Assembly: GCF_008119665.1 (NCBI RefSeq)
Contig: NZ_CP043046.1
Location: 620,001 to 684,000, forward strand
Origin: Pigmentiphaga aceris
GTDB lineage: Bacteria; Pseudomonadota; Gammaproteobacteria; Burkholderiales; Burkholderiaceae_B
Direction of reading: 5' to 3'
Length of the DNA stretch: 64,000 nt
Shown: positions 1 to 7,865 of the stretch, one piece after another
How the letters are laid out: each line of letters begins with the position of its first letter
Position numbering within the stretch: position 1 is the stretch's first letter
Translations under genes and position numbers: made by a program
Notes under the pieces: generated by a model
The model's input: the letters and a program-made list of their open reading frames with translations, nothing else
Told to the model about the DNA's origin: nothing
Databases searched by the model: none

Positions 1-37
1 TTACCGCCGGTGGGGAATTGCACCCCGCCCTGAGAAC
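1..37 (-). promoter_or_regulatory. FMN riboswitch (RFN element), 5' part only
   Basis: Read on the minus strand the first 37 bases give GTTCTCAGGGCGGGGTG followed by the AATTCCCCACCGGCGGTAA block, which are the conserved opening helix and first loop of RFN elements such as the one upstream of E. coli ribB. The element is cut by the left edge of the window, so its 3' half and its target gene lie outside. By family knowledge the target should be a riboflavin synthesis or transport gene transcribed leftward; which one cannot be told. Confidence 0.88.
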
Positions 38-70
38 GCGTCGCATCGCCAGATGGCGTGCGACACAGGA

Positions 71-99
71 ATTGTAGCGCCGTCACGACATGGCGTTAA
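71..99 (-). promoter_or_regulatory. sigma-70-type promoter for the FMN riboswitch transcript
   Basis: On the minus strand TTAACG (99-94) is separated by 17 bp from TACAAT (76-71), a good match to TTGACA-N17-TATAAT. Transcription would start near base 64, about 27 bases before the conserved riboswitch core, which is a normal leader distance. Confidence 0.55.
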
Positions 100-181
100 A
101 TAACCGCTCGTTGAATGTAAACAATGTCTTTTGCGGATACATACCGGTCGCCCCGTGGCTGCGGTATTTTTCTGCTTGAGT

Positions 182-210
182 CTTGTCCTTGCCTACCCCT
201 GTCCCCATCT
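182..210 (+). promoter_or_regulatory. candidate sigma-32 (heat-shock) promoter of hslVU
   Basis: CTTGTC (182-187), 15 bp, then CCCCATCT (203-210) resembles the RpoH consensus CTTGAA-N13-15-CCCCATNT. The predicted transcription start falls at about 217, directly against the hslV ATG at 218, so the transcript would be nearly leaderless. hslVU is a classical RpoH regulon operon. Confidence 0.55.
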
Positions 211-217
211 GCGAAAA

Positions 218-766
218 ATGGAAAAAGAACTCCCCCAATTTCACGGCACGACCATCGTCAGCGTGCGGCGCGGCAACCGCGTCGCCATCGGTGGAGACGG
301 CCAGGTCACGCTGGGCAACATCGTGGTCAAAGGTAGCGCGCGCAAAGTGCGGCGCTTGTACAAGGACTCCGTGCTGGCGGGCTTTGCGGGCGCGACCGCA
401 GATGCATTCACGCTGCTGGAACGCTTCGAGGGCAAGCTGGAAAAGCATCAGGGTCACCTGCTGCGCGCTGCCGTCGAGCTGACGCGCGACTGGCGCACCG
501 ACCGCGTGCTGCGCAGGCTCGAAGCCATGCTGATCGTCGCCGACCGCACGTCGACGCTGATCCTCACCGGCAACGGCGACGTGCTTGAGCCTGAAGACAG
601 CCTGGCAGCCATCGGCTCTGGCGGCGCATACGCGCAGGCCGCCGCATTGGCACTGCTTCACAACACCGAGATGGCCCCGGAAGACGTGGTCAGCAAGGCA
701 CTGGGGATCGCTGGCGACCTGTGCATCTATACCAACCAGCATCACACGATCGAGGTGCTGGAATGA
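218..766 (+). CDS. hslV: HslV, protease subunit of the HslUV ATP-dependent protease
   Basis: This 182-residue protein is the N-terminal-nucleophile peptidase of the cytoplasmic HslUV (ClpQY) complex, which degrades misfolded and regulatory proteins. The mature catalytic threonine should be Thr11, in [11 protein letters not shown], after removal of a ten-residue propeptide; beta-proteobacterial HslV proteins usually carry such a short pre-sequence. Glycine-rich [10 protein letters not shown] follows as in the family. I chose the ATG at 218 because the reading upstream to 131 is unlike any HslV; no Shine-Dalgarno sequence precedes 218, which fits a leaderless transcript from the promoter just upstream. 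The stop overlaps hslU. Confidence 0.95.
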   Translation: MEKELPQFHGTTIVSVRRGNRVAIGGDGQVTLGNIVVKGSARKVRRLYKDSVLAGFAGATADAFTLLERFEGKLEKHQGHLLRAAVELTRDWRTDRVLRRLEAMLIVADRTSTLILTGNGDVLEPEDSLAAIGSGGAYAQAAALALLHNTEMAPEDVVSKALGIAGDLCIYTNQHHTIEVLE

Positions 767-2088
767 ACATGACGCCGAGCGAAATCGTCTCCGAACTGGA
801 CAAATACATTGTTGGCCAAGACCGCGCCAAGCGTTCGGTATCGATTGCTTTGCGCAATCGCTGGCGTCGTCAGCAGGTGGCCGAGCCCCTGCGCCACGAG
901 ATCCACCCCAAGAACATCTTGATGATCGGACCCACCGGGGTCGGCAAGACCGAGATCGCCCGTCGCCTGGCCAAGCTGGCCGACGCGCCGTTCGTGAAGA
1001 TCGAAGCAACCAAGTTCACGGAAGTGGGTTATGTCGGCCGTGACGTCGACACCATCATTCGTGACCTGGCCGAAGTGGCCGTCAAGCAGACCCGCGAAGC
1101 CGAAATGCGCCGCGTGCGCACCCAGGCCGAAGATGCTGCCGAAGACCGCATCATCGACATTCTGGTGCCGCCTGCACGTGATGCCCACGGCAATCCGCAG
1201 CGCGATGACAGCAACGCCACGCGCCAGACTTTCCGCAAGCGTCTGCGGGAAGGCCAGCTGGACGACACCGAGATCGAGATCGATCTGGCGCAGTCCGTGC
1301 CGCAGATGGAAATCATGTCGCCGCCCGGCATGGAAGAGATGACCGAGCAGATTCGCGGCATGTTCGCGGGCATGTCTCAGGGCAAGAAGAAGACCCGCAA
1401 GCTGCGGATCAAGGAAGCCTTCAAGCTGGTGGTCGACGAAGAGGCTGCCAAGCGCGTGAACGAAGAAGAACTGCGCGCCAAGGCCATTACCAGCGTTGAG
1501 CAGAACGGTATCGTGTTCCTGGACGAGATCGACAAGATCGCGGCGCGCCAGGAAGGCAACGGCGTGGATGTGTCGCGCCAGGGTGTGCAGCGCGACCTGC
1601 TGCCGCTGGTGGAAGGCACGACCGTCAACACCAAGTACGGCCTGATCCATACCGACCACATTCTGTTCATCGCATCGGGTGCATTCCACCTGTCGCGTCC
1701 GTCGGACCTGATCCCGGAACTGCAAGGTCGTTTCCCCATTCGTGTGGAACTCGACTCGCTGAGCAGCAAGGACTTCGTGCGCATCCTGTCCGATACCGAT
1801 GCGTCGCTGATCAAGCAGTACAGCGCCTTGCTGGGTACCGAAGAGGTCGAACTGTCGTTCACCGACGACGGTATCGAGCGCTTGGCGGAACTGGCGTTCT
1901 CGGTGAACGAGTCCACTGAGAACATCGGTGCACGTCGCCTGTACACGGTGATGGAAAAGCTGCTGGAAGAGCTGTCCTTCGACGCCACGAAAAAGAGCGG
2001 CCAGACCGTGGTGATCGATGCTGCCTATGTGAATGCACAGCTGAACGACGTGGCTGCACACCAGGACTTGGCGCGCTTCGTTCTGTAA
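763..2088 (+). CDS. hslU: HslU, ATPase subunit of the HslUV protease
   Basis: A 441-residue AAA+ unfoldase that feeds substrates to HslV; family members are about 443 residues. The Walker A motif GPTGVGKT lies at residues 56-63, the Walker B is in [10 protein letters not shown], and the C-terminus DLARFVL is the tail that docks in HslV pockets. The intermediate I-domain is the charged region around residues 110-230. The ATG at 763 overlaps the hslV stop by four bases (ATGA), so the two subunits are translationally coupled. An intrinsic terminator follows at 2145. Confidence 0.97.
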   Translation: MNMTPSEIVSELDKYIVGQDRAKRSVSIALRNRWRRQQVAEPLRHEIHPKNILMIGPTGVGKTEIARRLAKLADAPFVKIEATKFTEVGYVGRDVDTIIRDLAEVAVKQTREAEMRRVRTQAEDAAEDRIIDILVPPARDAHGNPQRDDSNATRQTFRKRLREGQLDDTEIEIDLAQSVPQMEIMSPPGMEEMTEQIRGMFAGMSQGKKKTRKLRIKEAFKLVVDEEAAKRVNEEELRAKAITSVEQNGIVFLDEIDKIAARQEGNGVDVSRQGVQRDLLPLVEGTTVNTKYGLIHTDHILFIASGAFHLSRPSDLIPELQGRFPIRVELDSLSSKDFVRILSDTDASLIKQYSALLGTEEVELSFTDDGIERLAELAFSVNESTENIGARRLYTVMEKLLEELSFDATKKSGQTVVIDAAYVNAQLNDVAAHQDLARFVL

Positions 2089-2144
2089 AGCGCAGCAGCG
2101 TCGAGTCTGTAGGTCGCGCAAGTCAGCGCGTCAGACAGGAAGAG

Positions 2145-2174
2145 AGCCCGCGAGTGATTTCGCGGGCTTTTTTT
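2145..2174 (+). terminator. intrinsic terminator of hslVU
   Basis: AGCCCGCGA and TCGCGGGCT form a 9-bp stem with a six-base loop, followed by seven T residues. It sits 57 bases after the hslU stop and also separates hslU from the convergent permease gene. Confidence 0.9.
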
Positions 2175-2244
2175 GTCTCAAGCTTCCTCTTTAATTTCGC
2201 ATCGAATGTCGCGTCATGACGCGGCGAATTTTCTGGAATCCCAA

Positions 2245-3036
2245 TCAGCCCATCCGTTCCAGCAGACGAGGCAATGAAGACCCCAGCATTGCCAGCCCGG
2301 ACAAGCTCAGCAGCACCAGCACGATCTGCCGGAAGCGGGCCTCGCTGATGCCGATATAGAGCTTTGCACCCCATAGCGTGGGGATCAGCATGGCCGGTGC
2401 GACGATGGCAAACAGAGGTAGCATGTCACGGGTGACCATGCCCTTGGCCAGATACGTGCCCATGGTCGTCAACAACATGGCCAGGTTGAAGTTCTGAATG
2501 ATCGCGCGCTGACTGTCTTTGTCGAAGCCGCGCAGGGTGCACCACAGGGTGGGTACGACGCCAGTGAAACCGCCAAGGCCACCCAGCATCCCACCGGCTA
2601 CACCAACTGCGCCATCTGCCAGGCGGTGCTTGGCGCTAGTGTTCGACTGAATGCTCGACTGAATTTTCGGCTGGGTTTTGGATACGTGTGCCGCCCACAG
2701 CATGGCGGGGCACCAGCACACCAGCAGCAGGCCAAGCATGGTCTTGAACCCATCCATGTCCAGATAGGGCAGCAGGGCCACGCCAAGCGGGACCCCAGCC
2801 AGCCCACCAACCAGAAATGGCAGCAGGCGTTTGACGTCCACCGCGCGTCTTACGGTGACTGCGGCCAACACTTGGCCCAGCAAGGCGCCAAACACCACCA
2901 GCGTGGCAGCCAGGCGCGGGTCGAGCACCCACGCCCAGAACGACATCGCCACCATGCCGAAGGCGAAGCCTGACAAACCTTGCACAAAACCTGCGACCGC
3001 TGCCCCCAGGGCCACCACCAGATAAACCGTGTCCAT
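2245..3036 (-). CDS. TauE/SafE (TSUP) family sulfite/organosulfur permease
   Basis: A 263-residue polytopic membrane protein with about eight hydrophobic segments and the paired glycine-rich repeats typical of the TSUP family (N-terminal GFVQGLSGFAFGM and internal GGMLGGLGGFTGVVPTLW). Family members export sulfite, sulfoacetate or related anions, or take up small organic anions; the substrate here is not evident. It is divergent from the LysR gene at 3174 and separated from it by 137 bp, so that regulator probably controls it. Start ATG at 3036. Confidence 0.85.
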   Translation of the reverse strand: MDTVYLVVALGAAVAGFVQGLSGFAFGMVAMSFWAWVLDPRLAATLVVFGALLGQVLAAVTVRRAVDVKRLLPFLVGGLAGVPLGVALLPYLDMDGFKTMLGLLLVCWCPAMLWAAHVSKTQPKIQSSIQSNTSAKHRLADGAVGVAGGMLGGLGGFTGVVPTLWCTLRGFDKDSQRAIIQNFNLAMLLTTMGTYLAKGMVTRDMLPLFAIVAPAMLIPTLWGAKLYIGISEARFRQIVLVLLSLSGLAMLGSSLPRLLERMG

Positions 3037-3128
3037 TGCCTTTCCTACGTGCTGTCTTGGTTCAATTCACGGCTGACGGCAACGCAGGGGGCAGGCATAT
3101 TCTGGTGCGACGAAATAAGGAAAGCATC

Positions 3129-3150
3129 GTATGTTTGAATAGCACCATAC
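3129..3150. promoter_or_regulatory. candidate LysR-type operator between the TSUP permease and its regulator
   Basis: GTATG (3129-3133) and CATAC (3146-3150) form an inverted repeat with a 12-base spacer, the size of a LysR-type T-N11-A site, inside the divergent intergenic region. Confidence 0.4.
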
Positions 3151-3173
3151 TGATTCACTTATGAGAGATTCGC

Positions 3174-4238
3174 TTGTTGAAATCAGCTACCTCCGGTTCT
3201 GGCTCGTCGGCACTGGGTAAGCCTGCATCCGGTAAGCCCAGATCTGGTAAGCCTGCATCTGGTACATCTACCCCCAGCACCTCTGCGCTGAGCCATCGCC
3301 TGGCCACCCGGCTGCGCATGAAGCACCTGCTGTTGCTGATGGCAATCCGTGAGCATCGGTCGCTCACGCGTGTGGCAGAACACATGGCCACCAGTCAGCC
3401 GGCAATCACGCAGGCGCTGGCGGATCTTGAAGGCATCTTTGGGGCACCCTTGTTCACACGCTCATCGCGCGGCATGGTGCCAACTGCGCTGGGCGAGCTT
3501 GCCGTGTCGCGTGCGCAGACCTTGCTGGCCGATGTCGCCCACTGGGCGCAGGACATCGAAGCGGTAGACCAGGGGCGGGCGGCCCATCTGCATGTGGGGG
3601 TGATTCCGTTTCTGCCAGGACGCATGCTTGCGCAGGCCATCGGCCGCACGCAACCACAAGGCCGACGCGTGACGGTCACGCTGCATGAAGACACCAGCGA
3701 CCATCTGATTGCGCGCTTGCGCGCGCATGAACTGGATTGCGTGATCGGGCGCATGTCTGCGATTCTGGACATGAGCGGCCTGAGCTACGACGTGCTGTAT
3801 CAGCAAGAGCCTCGGCTGATCGCACACAAGCGGCTGGCGGCGCGGCTGGGGCGTCGGCCACTGGCCTGGGCCGAGCTGGCAGAACTCGATTGGGTACTGG
3901 GCGCGCGCAAGACGCCGATGCGTGAGCAGATCACGGACTTCTTTCTGCGAGCAGGCGTGGCACCGCCGCCGCCGGTGGTGGAAAGCCTGTCTTCCAAGGT
4001 GATCGGAGAACTGGTGGCGGCCAACGAGCGGGCCGTATCGATCGTGCCGGCCGACATTGCGCAGGAACTGGTGCGCATTGCCGGCGTGGCCATCGTGCGC
4101 CATCGCTTCGGCTGGACCTTGCCGCCCATCACACTGTTTCAGCGCAGCGAGAGCGCGCAGTACCCGGAGCAGGCCTTGTTTGCGGCGGCCTTGCGTCAGG
4201 TCTGTGCAGAACTGGTGCCTGCGGCCAACGCTGGCTGA
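3174..4238 (+). CDS. LysR family transcriptional regulator
   Basis: Residues from about 45 to 105 form the LysR winged helix-turn-helix (HLLLLMAIREHRSLTRVAEH, then SQPAITQALADLEGIFGAPLF), followed by a substrate-binding-like effector domain to residue 354. The family autoregulates and controls a divergent gene, here the TSUP permease. The N-terminus is odd: the first 43 residues are low in complexity (repeated GKPAS/GKPRS), encoded by three 15-bp tandem repeats at 3216-3260. The TTG start at 3174 is uncertain; a later start, down to the ATG at 3319, would remove this tail but would also cut the first helix. Confidence 0.85.
   Translation: MLKSATSGSGSSALGKPASGKPRSGKPASGTSTPSTSALSHRLATRLRMKHLLLLMAIREHRSLTRVAEHMATSQPAITQALADLEGIFGAPLFTRSSRGMVPTALGELAVSRAQTLLADVAHWAQDIEAVDQGRAAHLHVGVIPFLPGRMLAQAIGRTQPQGRRVTVTLHEDTSDHLIARLRAHELDCVIGRMSAILDMSGLSYDVLYQQEPRLIAHKRLAARLGRRPLAWAELAELDWVLGARKTPMREQITDFFLRAGVAPPPPVVESLSSKVIGELVAANERAVSIVPADIAQELVRIAGVAIVRHRFGWTLPPITLFQRSESAQYPEQALFAAALRQVCAELVPAANAG
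3216..3260 (+). repeat. three 15-bp tandem repeats in the LysR gene N-terminus
   Basis: Copies start at 3216, 3231 and 3246, each of the form GGTAAGCCNNNATCN; they encode GKPAS, GKPRS, GKPAS. A partial fourth copy follows at 3261. Confidence 0.9.
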
Positions 4239-4365
4239 GTGTGCGGGATGAATTGCGGCACGAACCGCAGCAAGCGTGTGCGTGCGGCGTCTGATGGCTG
4301 TGAACGAACCGGCTGGCCTGCATTCATGCCGGGCGCGGACCAGTGCAACAGCCGGCCACCATCGA

Positions 4366-4653
4366 TTATTTGACGGCAGTAATGGTGTATTGACCGTCGA
4401 TCTTGGATACGTCCACGCGCACTTTTTCGCCGGCCTTCATGCGGTCGAGCATGGCTGGGTCGCTGACGCGGAACACCATGGTCATGGCCGACAGCTTCAT
4501 CTCTGAGATGCCATCGTGCTTCAAGGTGACCTTGCCGCCTTCTTTGTCGACGCGACGAACTTCTCCGCTGACCGTAGCTGCCTGAGCGAATGCAGCACCT
4601 GCGGCAAATACAGCCGCTACCGCAGCAGTGGCAATCAACCATCGTTTTTTCAT
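4366..4653 (-). CDS. CusF-like periplasmic copper-binding protein
   Basis: A 95-residue secreted protein: Sec signal peptide ending near AAFA (residues 1-22), then a small beta-barrel of the CusF type (VSGEVRRVDKEGGKVTLKHD). In E. coli CusF the copper site is His36, Trp44, Met47 and Met49. Here KHD supplies the His and SAMTMVF the two Met, but the Trp position is occupied by leucine. The ATG at 4653 is preferred over 4662 because the AGAAAGG ribosome site is correctly spaced only for the inner one. Likely a metallochaperone or buffer for periplasmic copper; no cusCBA genes are adjacent. Confidence 0.8.
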   Translation of the reverse strand: MKKRWLIATAAVAAVFAAGAAFAQAATVSGEVRRVDKEGGKVTLKHDGISEMKLSAMTMVFRVSDPAMLDRMKAGEKVRVDVSKIDGQYTITAVK

Positions 4654-4719
4654 GCTCGACATCCTTTCTGTAATTTTCCACGGGGCAAGCGTGGGACCAC
4701 GCTGTTCATAACGGGTTCC

Positions 4720-4863
4720 CTGTGGACAAATCTGTGTAAAACCGCTTCACAAGCTGTGCAAAACGCGCCTTTTCCTGTGCGTAAGCCTGGGGAAAAGCCT
4801 GTGATCATCCGGTGAATAGGGCAGGTATAAGCTGTGGGCAACCGGTGGATAGCCAGTGGATAT
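4720..4863. repeat. phased array of DnaA-box-like repeats
   Basis: Ten degenerate copies of CTGTGGAYAA begin at 4720, 4732, 4754, 4775, 4787, 4799, 4810, 4832, 4843 and 4854. Spacings are 11, 12, 21 or 22 bases, that is one or two helical turns. The first copy, TGTGGACAA, is one base from the DnaA box TGTGGATAA. The array lies between cobC and the CusF-like gene. Confidence 0.7.
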
Positions 4864-4885
4864 ATCGTACCCGGGCCTGGGTGTT

Positions 4886-5017
4886 TCAGCAGACGTTTGC
4901 CCTGTTGGTGCCATAGTATCGACGGGCCATTTCAGGTTTTTCAATGTCGGGATACAGCTCGAACACGGGCTTGCCGGTGAACAACTCGACCATGAAATCG
5001 AAGGACGGCTCAGCCAT
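4886..5017 (-). CDS. small ORF of 43 residues coupled to cobC, unknown function
   Basis: The ATG at 5017 overlaps the cobC stop (ATGGCTGA), an arrangement typical of translational coupling. The predicted protein begins MAEPSFDFMVELFTGKPVFE and ends with Cys; it is acidic at the start, contains RRYYGTNR, has no membrane segment and matches no family I recognise. It may be a genuine small protein or the head of a decayed gene. It is too short for usual gene callers. Confidence 0.4.
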   Translation of the reverse strand: MAEPSFDFMVELFTGKPVFELYPDIEKPEMARRYYGTNRANVC

Positions 5018-5765
5018 GTTCAAGAATGTGGATGTTGCCTTGCGCATTCAAGCGGCATTCCACCAGCGCGCCATAGGCCAGCTTCTCGCCCCGCTGCGAC
5101 AAGGGCTGGCCGCGCAGCTCGCGCATCAGCAATTGCATGGGGCCAGCGTGTGTGACGATCAGCGCGTCTTGTGCGCCGTGGGTGCGCCAGTCCTCAAACG
5201 CGGCACGCACCCGCGCGGCAACCTGCCGCACCGATTCGCCACCGGGCGGCAGGTAGTCCAGAAAGTCGGCCGCCCAGGCGTCGATCGCGGGCCGGGAAAT
5301 CGCGTTCCACGCGCACATTTCCCATTCACCAAAATGCATCTCGGCCCAGCGTGGGTCGAACACCGGTGGGGCGGCGTGGCGGGAGTCGGCAATGGCCTGC
5401 GCAAGCACCCGGCAGCGCAGCAGGGGGCTGGAGGTGACGGCCAAGCCTGCCGGCACCCGCACGTGCAGGCGTGCAACCAGCGCGCGCAGGGCGTCTGCGT
5501 CGACGTCCAGGTCGCTCTGGCCGTAGCAGATGCCGGATGCGATGAGTGGTTGCGGATGGCGCACCAGCCAGAGCGTGCGTGGGCCGTTGTGTCGGGCTGC
5601 TGATGTTGTCTGCGAGGGCGTGTTGGATGGCGCGTTTGGCTGTGTGGCGGAGCGGGCGCTCGTGTTCAAGGATGCGTCTGCGTTTGGAGTTGTGGGTGAC
5701 GTCGATGCAGAGTTCACCATTCGGCTCATATGTCGGTTCACCCCTGACTGCTCGGCCTTGTTCAA
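5010..5765 (-). CDS. cobC: histidine phosphatase, probable alpha-ribazole phosphatase
   Basis: From about residue 63 the protein shows the phosphoglycerate-mutase-like fold: catalytic RHP in LWLVRHPQPL, a second conserved GEWE, and the distal His in ALIVTHAGPMQ. Next to cobS and cobT this makes alpha-ribazole-5'-phosphate phosphatase, which dephosphorylates the lower-ligand intermediate of cobalamin, the likely role. The ATG at 5765 overlaps the cobS stop by four bases. The first 60 residues are a Ser/Thr/Ala/Asn-rich low-complexity extension with no counterpart in the family, and a later start is possible. Confidence 0.8.
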   Translation of the reverse strand: MNKAEQSGVNRHMSRMVNSASTSPTTPNADASLNTSARSATQPNAPSNTPSQTTSAARHNGPRTLWLVRHPQPLIASGICYGQSDLDVDADALRALVARLHVRVPAGLAVTSSPLLRCRVLAQAIADSRHAAPPVFDPRWAEMHFGEWEMCAWNAISRPAIDAWAADFLDYLPPGGESVRQVAARVRAAFEDWRTHGAQDALIVTHAGPMQLLMRELRGQPLSQRGEKLAYGALVECRLNAQGNIHILEHG

Positions 5766-6568
5766 GCGCCACTCCAGTTGCGCGCAATTGCCACCATGGC
5801 CAGATAGCAGACCAGCTCACCCGCTTGCTGCGCCGCGCCCAAGGTGTCGCCGGTGTAGCCGCCCAGGCGTTGCGCTGCCCACATGCCCGTCAGCACACTG
5901 GCCAGCAGACCCAGCCCGGCACCGGCACACAAGGGGGCCACGATCCACCAGGGGTGACCTGCCTGCATCAAGACCAGCAGGCAGCCCAGCAACAGCAGCA
6001 GGCCCCAGCCGATGCCGATGGCCACCGCGCGCCAGCCAACATCCGTGGTCGCGGCGCGTGCCTTCGATGGCCCGGTGCTGCGCACATGGGACAGGCTGGC
6101 CATCAGCGCCAGCGGGCCGATGCGGGACCAGGTGTGGGCCACCACCAGACCGAACATCACCCACGGAGCGGGCAACCAGTCCAGTGACAGAAAACGTGCC
6201 AGCAGCATGGCGACCAGACCCAGCACACCATAGGTGCCCACGCGCGAGTCCTGCATGATCGTCAGCATGCGTTCGCGGGTGCCGCCTGCACCCAGCGCGT
6301 CGCAGGTGTCGGCCAGGCCGTCTTCGTGCAACGCGCCGGTGATCAGCAAGCCGGAAGCGATTGCCGCCAGGATGGCCAGATTGCTGGGCAGCAACTGCAG
6401 CGTCAGCCAGAACACCAGCGCACTGCTCAGGCCGACCACGGCACCGACCACCGGCAGATAGGACATCGACTGTGGCAGCCAGGTCGCGTCGAAACCGACC
6501 CACTGCGGCTTGCGCAGGCGGGTCAGGTATTCCAGCGCGGTGAAGAACAGGCGTAGTTGCTGAAGCAT
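5762..6568 (-). CDS. cobS: adenosylcobinamide-GDP ribazoletransferase (cobalamin synthase)
   Basis: A 268-residue integral membrane enzyme that joins adenosylcobinamide-GDP with alpha-ribazole (or its phosphate) to make adenosylcobalamin (phosphate). The family signature ALHEDGLADTCDALGAGGTRER, with its acidic metal-binding residues, is present near residues 80-101, followed by several hydrophobic helices. It lies 52 bases downstream of cobT and overlaps cobC, so cobT-cobS-cobC form a minus-strand operon for lower-ligand assembly. Confidence 0.95.
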   Translation of the reverse strand: MLQQLRLFFTALEYLTRLRKPQWVGFDATWLPQSMSYLPVVGAVVGLSSALVFWLTLQLLPSNLAILAAIASGLLITGALHEDGLADTCDALGAGGTRERMLTIMQDSRVGTYGVLGLVAMLLARFLSLDWLPAPWVMFGLVVAHTWSRIGPLALMASLSHVRSTGPSKARAATTDVGWRAVAIGIGWGLLLLLGCLLVLMQAGHPWWIVAPLCAGAGLGLLASVLTGMWAAQRLGGYTGDTLGAAQQAGELVCYLAMVAIARNWSGA

Positions 6569-6620
6569 TGGGGTCGCTGTTTGGCGGGTTGGCTTGCTGG
6601 CCGGTTAGCTGTCTGACCGT

Positions 6621-7865
6621 TCAACCGGTCGCCGTGTCCACGCCCGCGTCGGTGAAGCTTGCCATGTCGCGGACCACGGCGCAGGCGGTGCGAAGCAAGG
6701 GCATTGCCAGCGCCGCGCCGGTGCCTTCGCCCAGGCGCAGCCCCAGATCGAACAGGGCCTGAGCCTGCAGGTTTGCCAGCAACAGACGATGGCCTTGTTC
6801 AGCCGAGCGGTGTGCAAACACCGCGTACTGGCGCACGTTCGGCTCCAGTCGGGTGGCAACCAGCAAGGCGGCGCTGACGATGAAGCCATCGATGACCAGG
6901 ACGGTGCCGCGCGAGGCTGCGCCAAGCATGGCACCGGCCATCATCGCAATTTCCAGTCCGCCATAGGTGGCCAGCCACGCCAGCGGCGAGGTGGGGCGCG
7001 GGCGCACGCGCAAGGCGTCGTCCAGCAGCGCCAGTTTGCGCGCCACACCGGCTTCGTCCAGGCCGGCACCGGCACCTACGCATTGCGCCAGCGGCACGCC
7101 GGTCAACCCGTGCATCAGCAGGGACGCGGATGCGGTGTTGCCGATGCCCATTTCACCGAAGCCGAGGGCATCGACCTGCAAGTTCTGACCGAAGGCAAGG
7201 CCACGCATCAGTGCCTGCTCGCAGGCTTCCTGAGTCATGGCACCCGCGTTGGCCGGGTCGGTGTAGTCACGCGTGCCGTGCATGACCACGGCGTCGATCA
7301 GGCCGTCGCGCTGGCCGAACTCGTGGTCCACACCGGCGTTGACGATGTGCAAGTCCACGTTCAGGCTGCGCGCCATCACGTTGATGGCGGCACCTCCGGC
7401 CAGGAAATTCTCGACCATCTGCCAGGTGACATCGGGCGGATAGGCCGATACGCGGTGCGCCGCGCCGTGGCTGGCAGCAAACAGGGCTACCGCGCATTTT
7501 TCCATTTGCGGCGGGTTGCGGTCCTGGATGGCACCGATATCGACGGCCAGCGCTTCCAACATGCCGAGCGAGCCCAAGGGTTTGGTTTTCGCATCCAGGC
7601 GGGCACGCAGGGCAGCACGCAAGGCAGGGCGTTTGGCGTCAGCGATAGGGGGCAAGGACAGGGCGGGACTCGACACAATGGCATCCAGACAGGCGGGGCA
7701 ACGACAACCCTGGCCCGTACGGGCGGCAGCGGGCAGGGCAGGACGGGTAAAACACCAGCAGGCACCGGTCTGCACACCGCAGACAAACACCGACGAACAG
7801 GCCGGGCAAGTCGCAGAACAGGGCATGATCGACCAGGCGCAAGGGGGAAGCGCGCATTGTGGCAC
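6621..7865 (-). CDS. cobT: CWC-domain/CobT fusion: nicotinate-nucleotide-dimethylbenzimidazole phosphoribosyltransferase
   Basis: Residues from about 70 to 414 are CobT, which transfers phosphoribose from nicotinate mononucleotide to dimethylbenzimidazole; KTKPLGSLGMLE, GEMGIGNTASAS and VIDGFI are family motifs, and the usual length is about 350. The preceding 60 residues read as a cysteine-rich CWC domain (CPACSSVFVCG, then ACWCF, then CRCPACL), which is normally a separate small protein. The frame is open throughout, with no stop between the two. Possible starts are GTG 7865 and ATG 7826; a GTG just after the CWC segment could also give CobT alone. Confidence 0.88.
   Translation of the reverse strand: MPQCALPPCAWSIMPCSATCPACSSVFVCGVQTGACWCFTRPALPAAARTGQGCRCPACLDAIVSSPALSLPPIADAKRPALRAALRARLDAKTKPLGSLGMLEALAVDIGAIQDRNPPQMEKCAVALFAASHGAAHRVSAYPPDVTWQMVENFLAGGAAINVMARSLNVDLHIVNAGVDHEFGQRDGLIDAVVMHGTRDYTDPANAGAMTQEACEQALMRGLAFGQNLQVDALGFGEMGIGNTASASLLMHGLTGVPLAQCVGAGAGLDEAGVARKLALLDDALRVRPRPTSPLAWLATYGGLEIAMMAGAMLGAASRGTVLVIDGFIVSAALLVATRLEPNVRQYAVFAHRSAEQGHRLLLANLQAQALFDLGLRLGEGTGAALAMPLLRTACAVVRDMASFTDAGVDTATG

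Noticed and set aside
742..2121. 459-codon minus-strand ORF opposite hslU
   Set aside because: Composition-driven shadow frame; the plus strand encodes a complete canonical HslU.
4720..4863. Chromosomal origin of replication
   Set aside because: dnaA, dnaN, rpmH, gyrB or parAB are not nearby and no AT-rich unwinding element is adjacent, so the DnaA-like boxes are listed only as an array.
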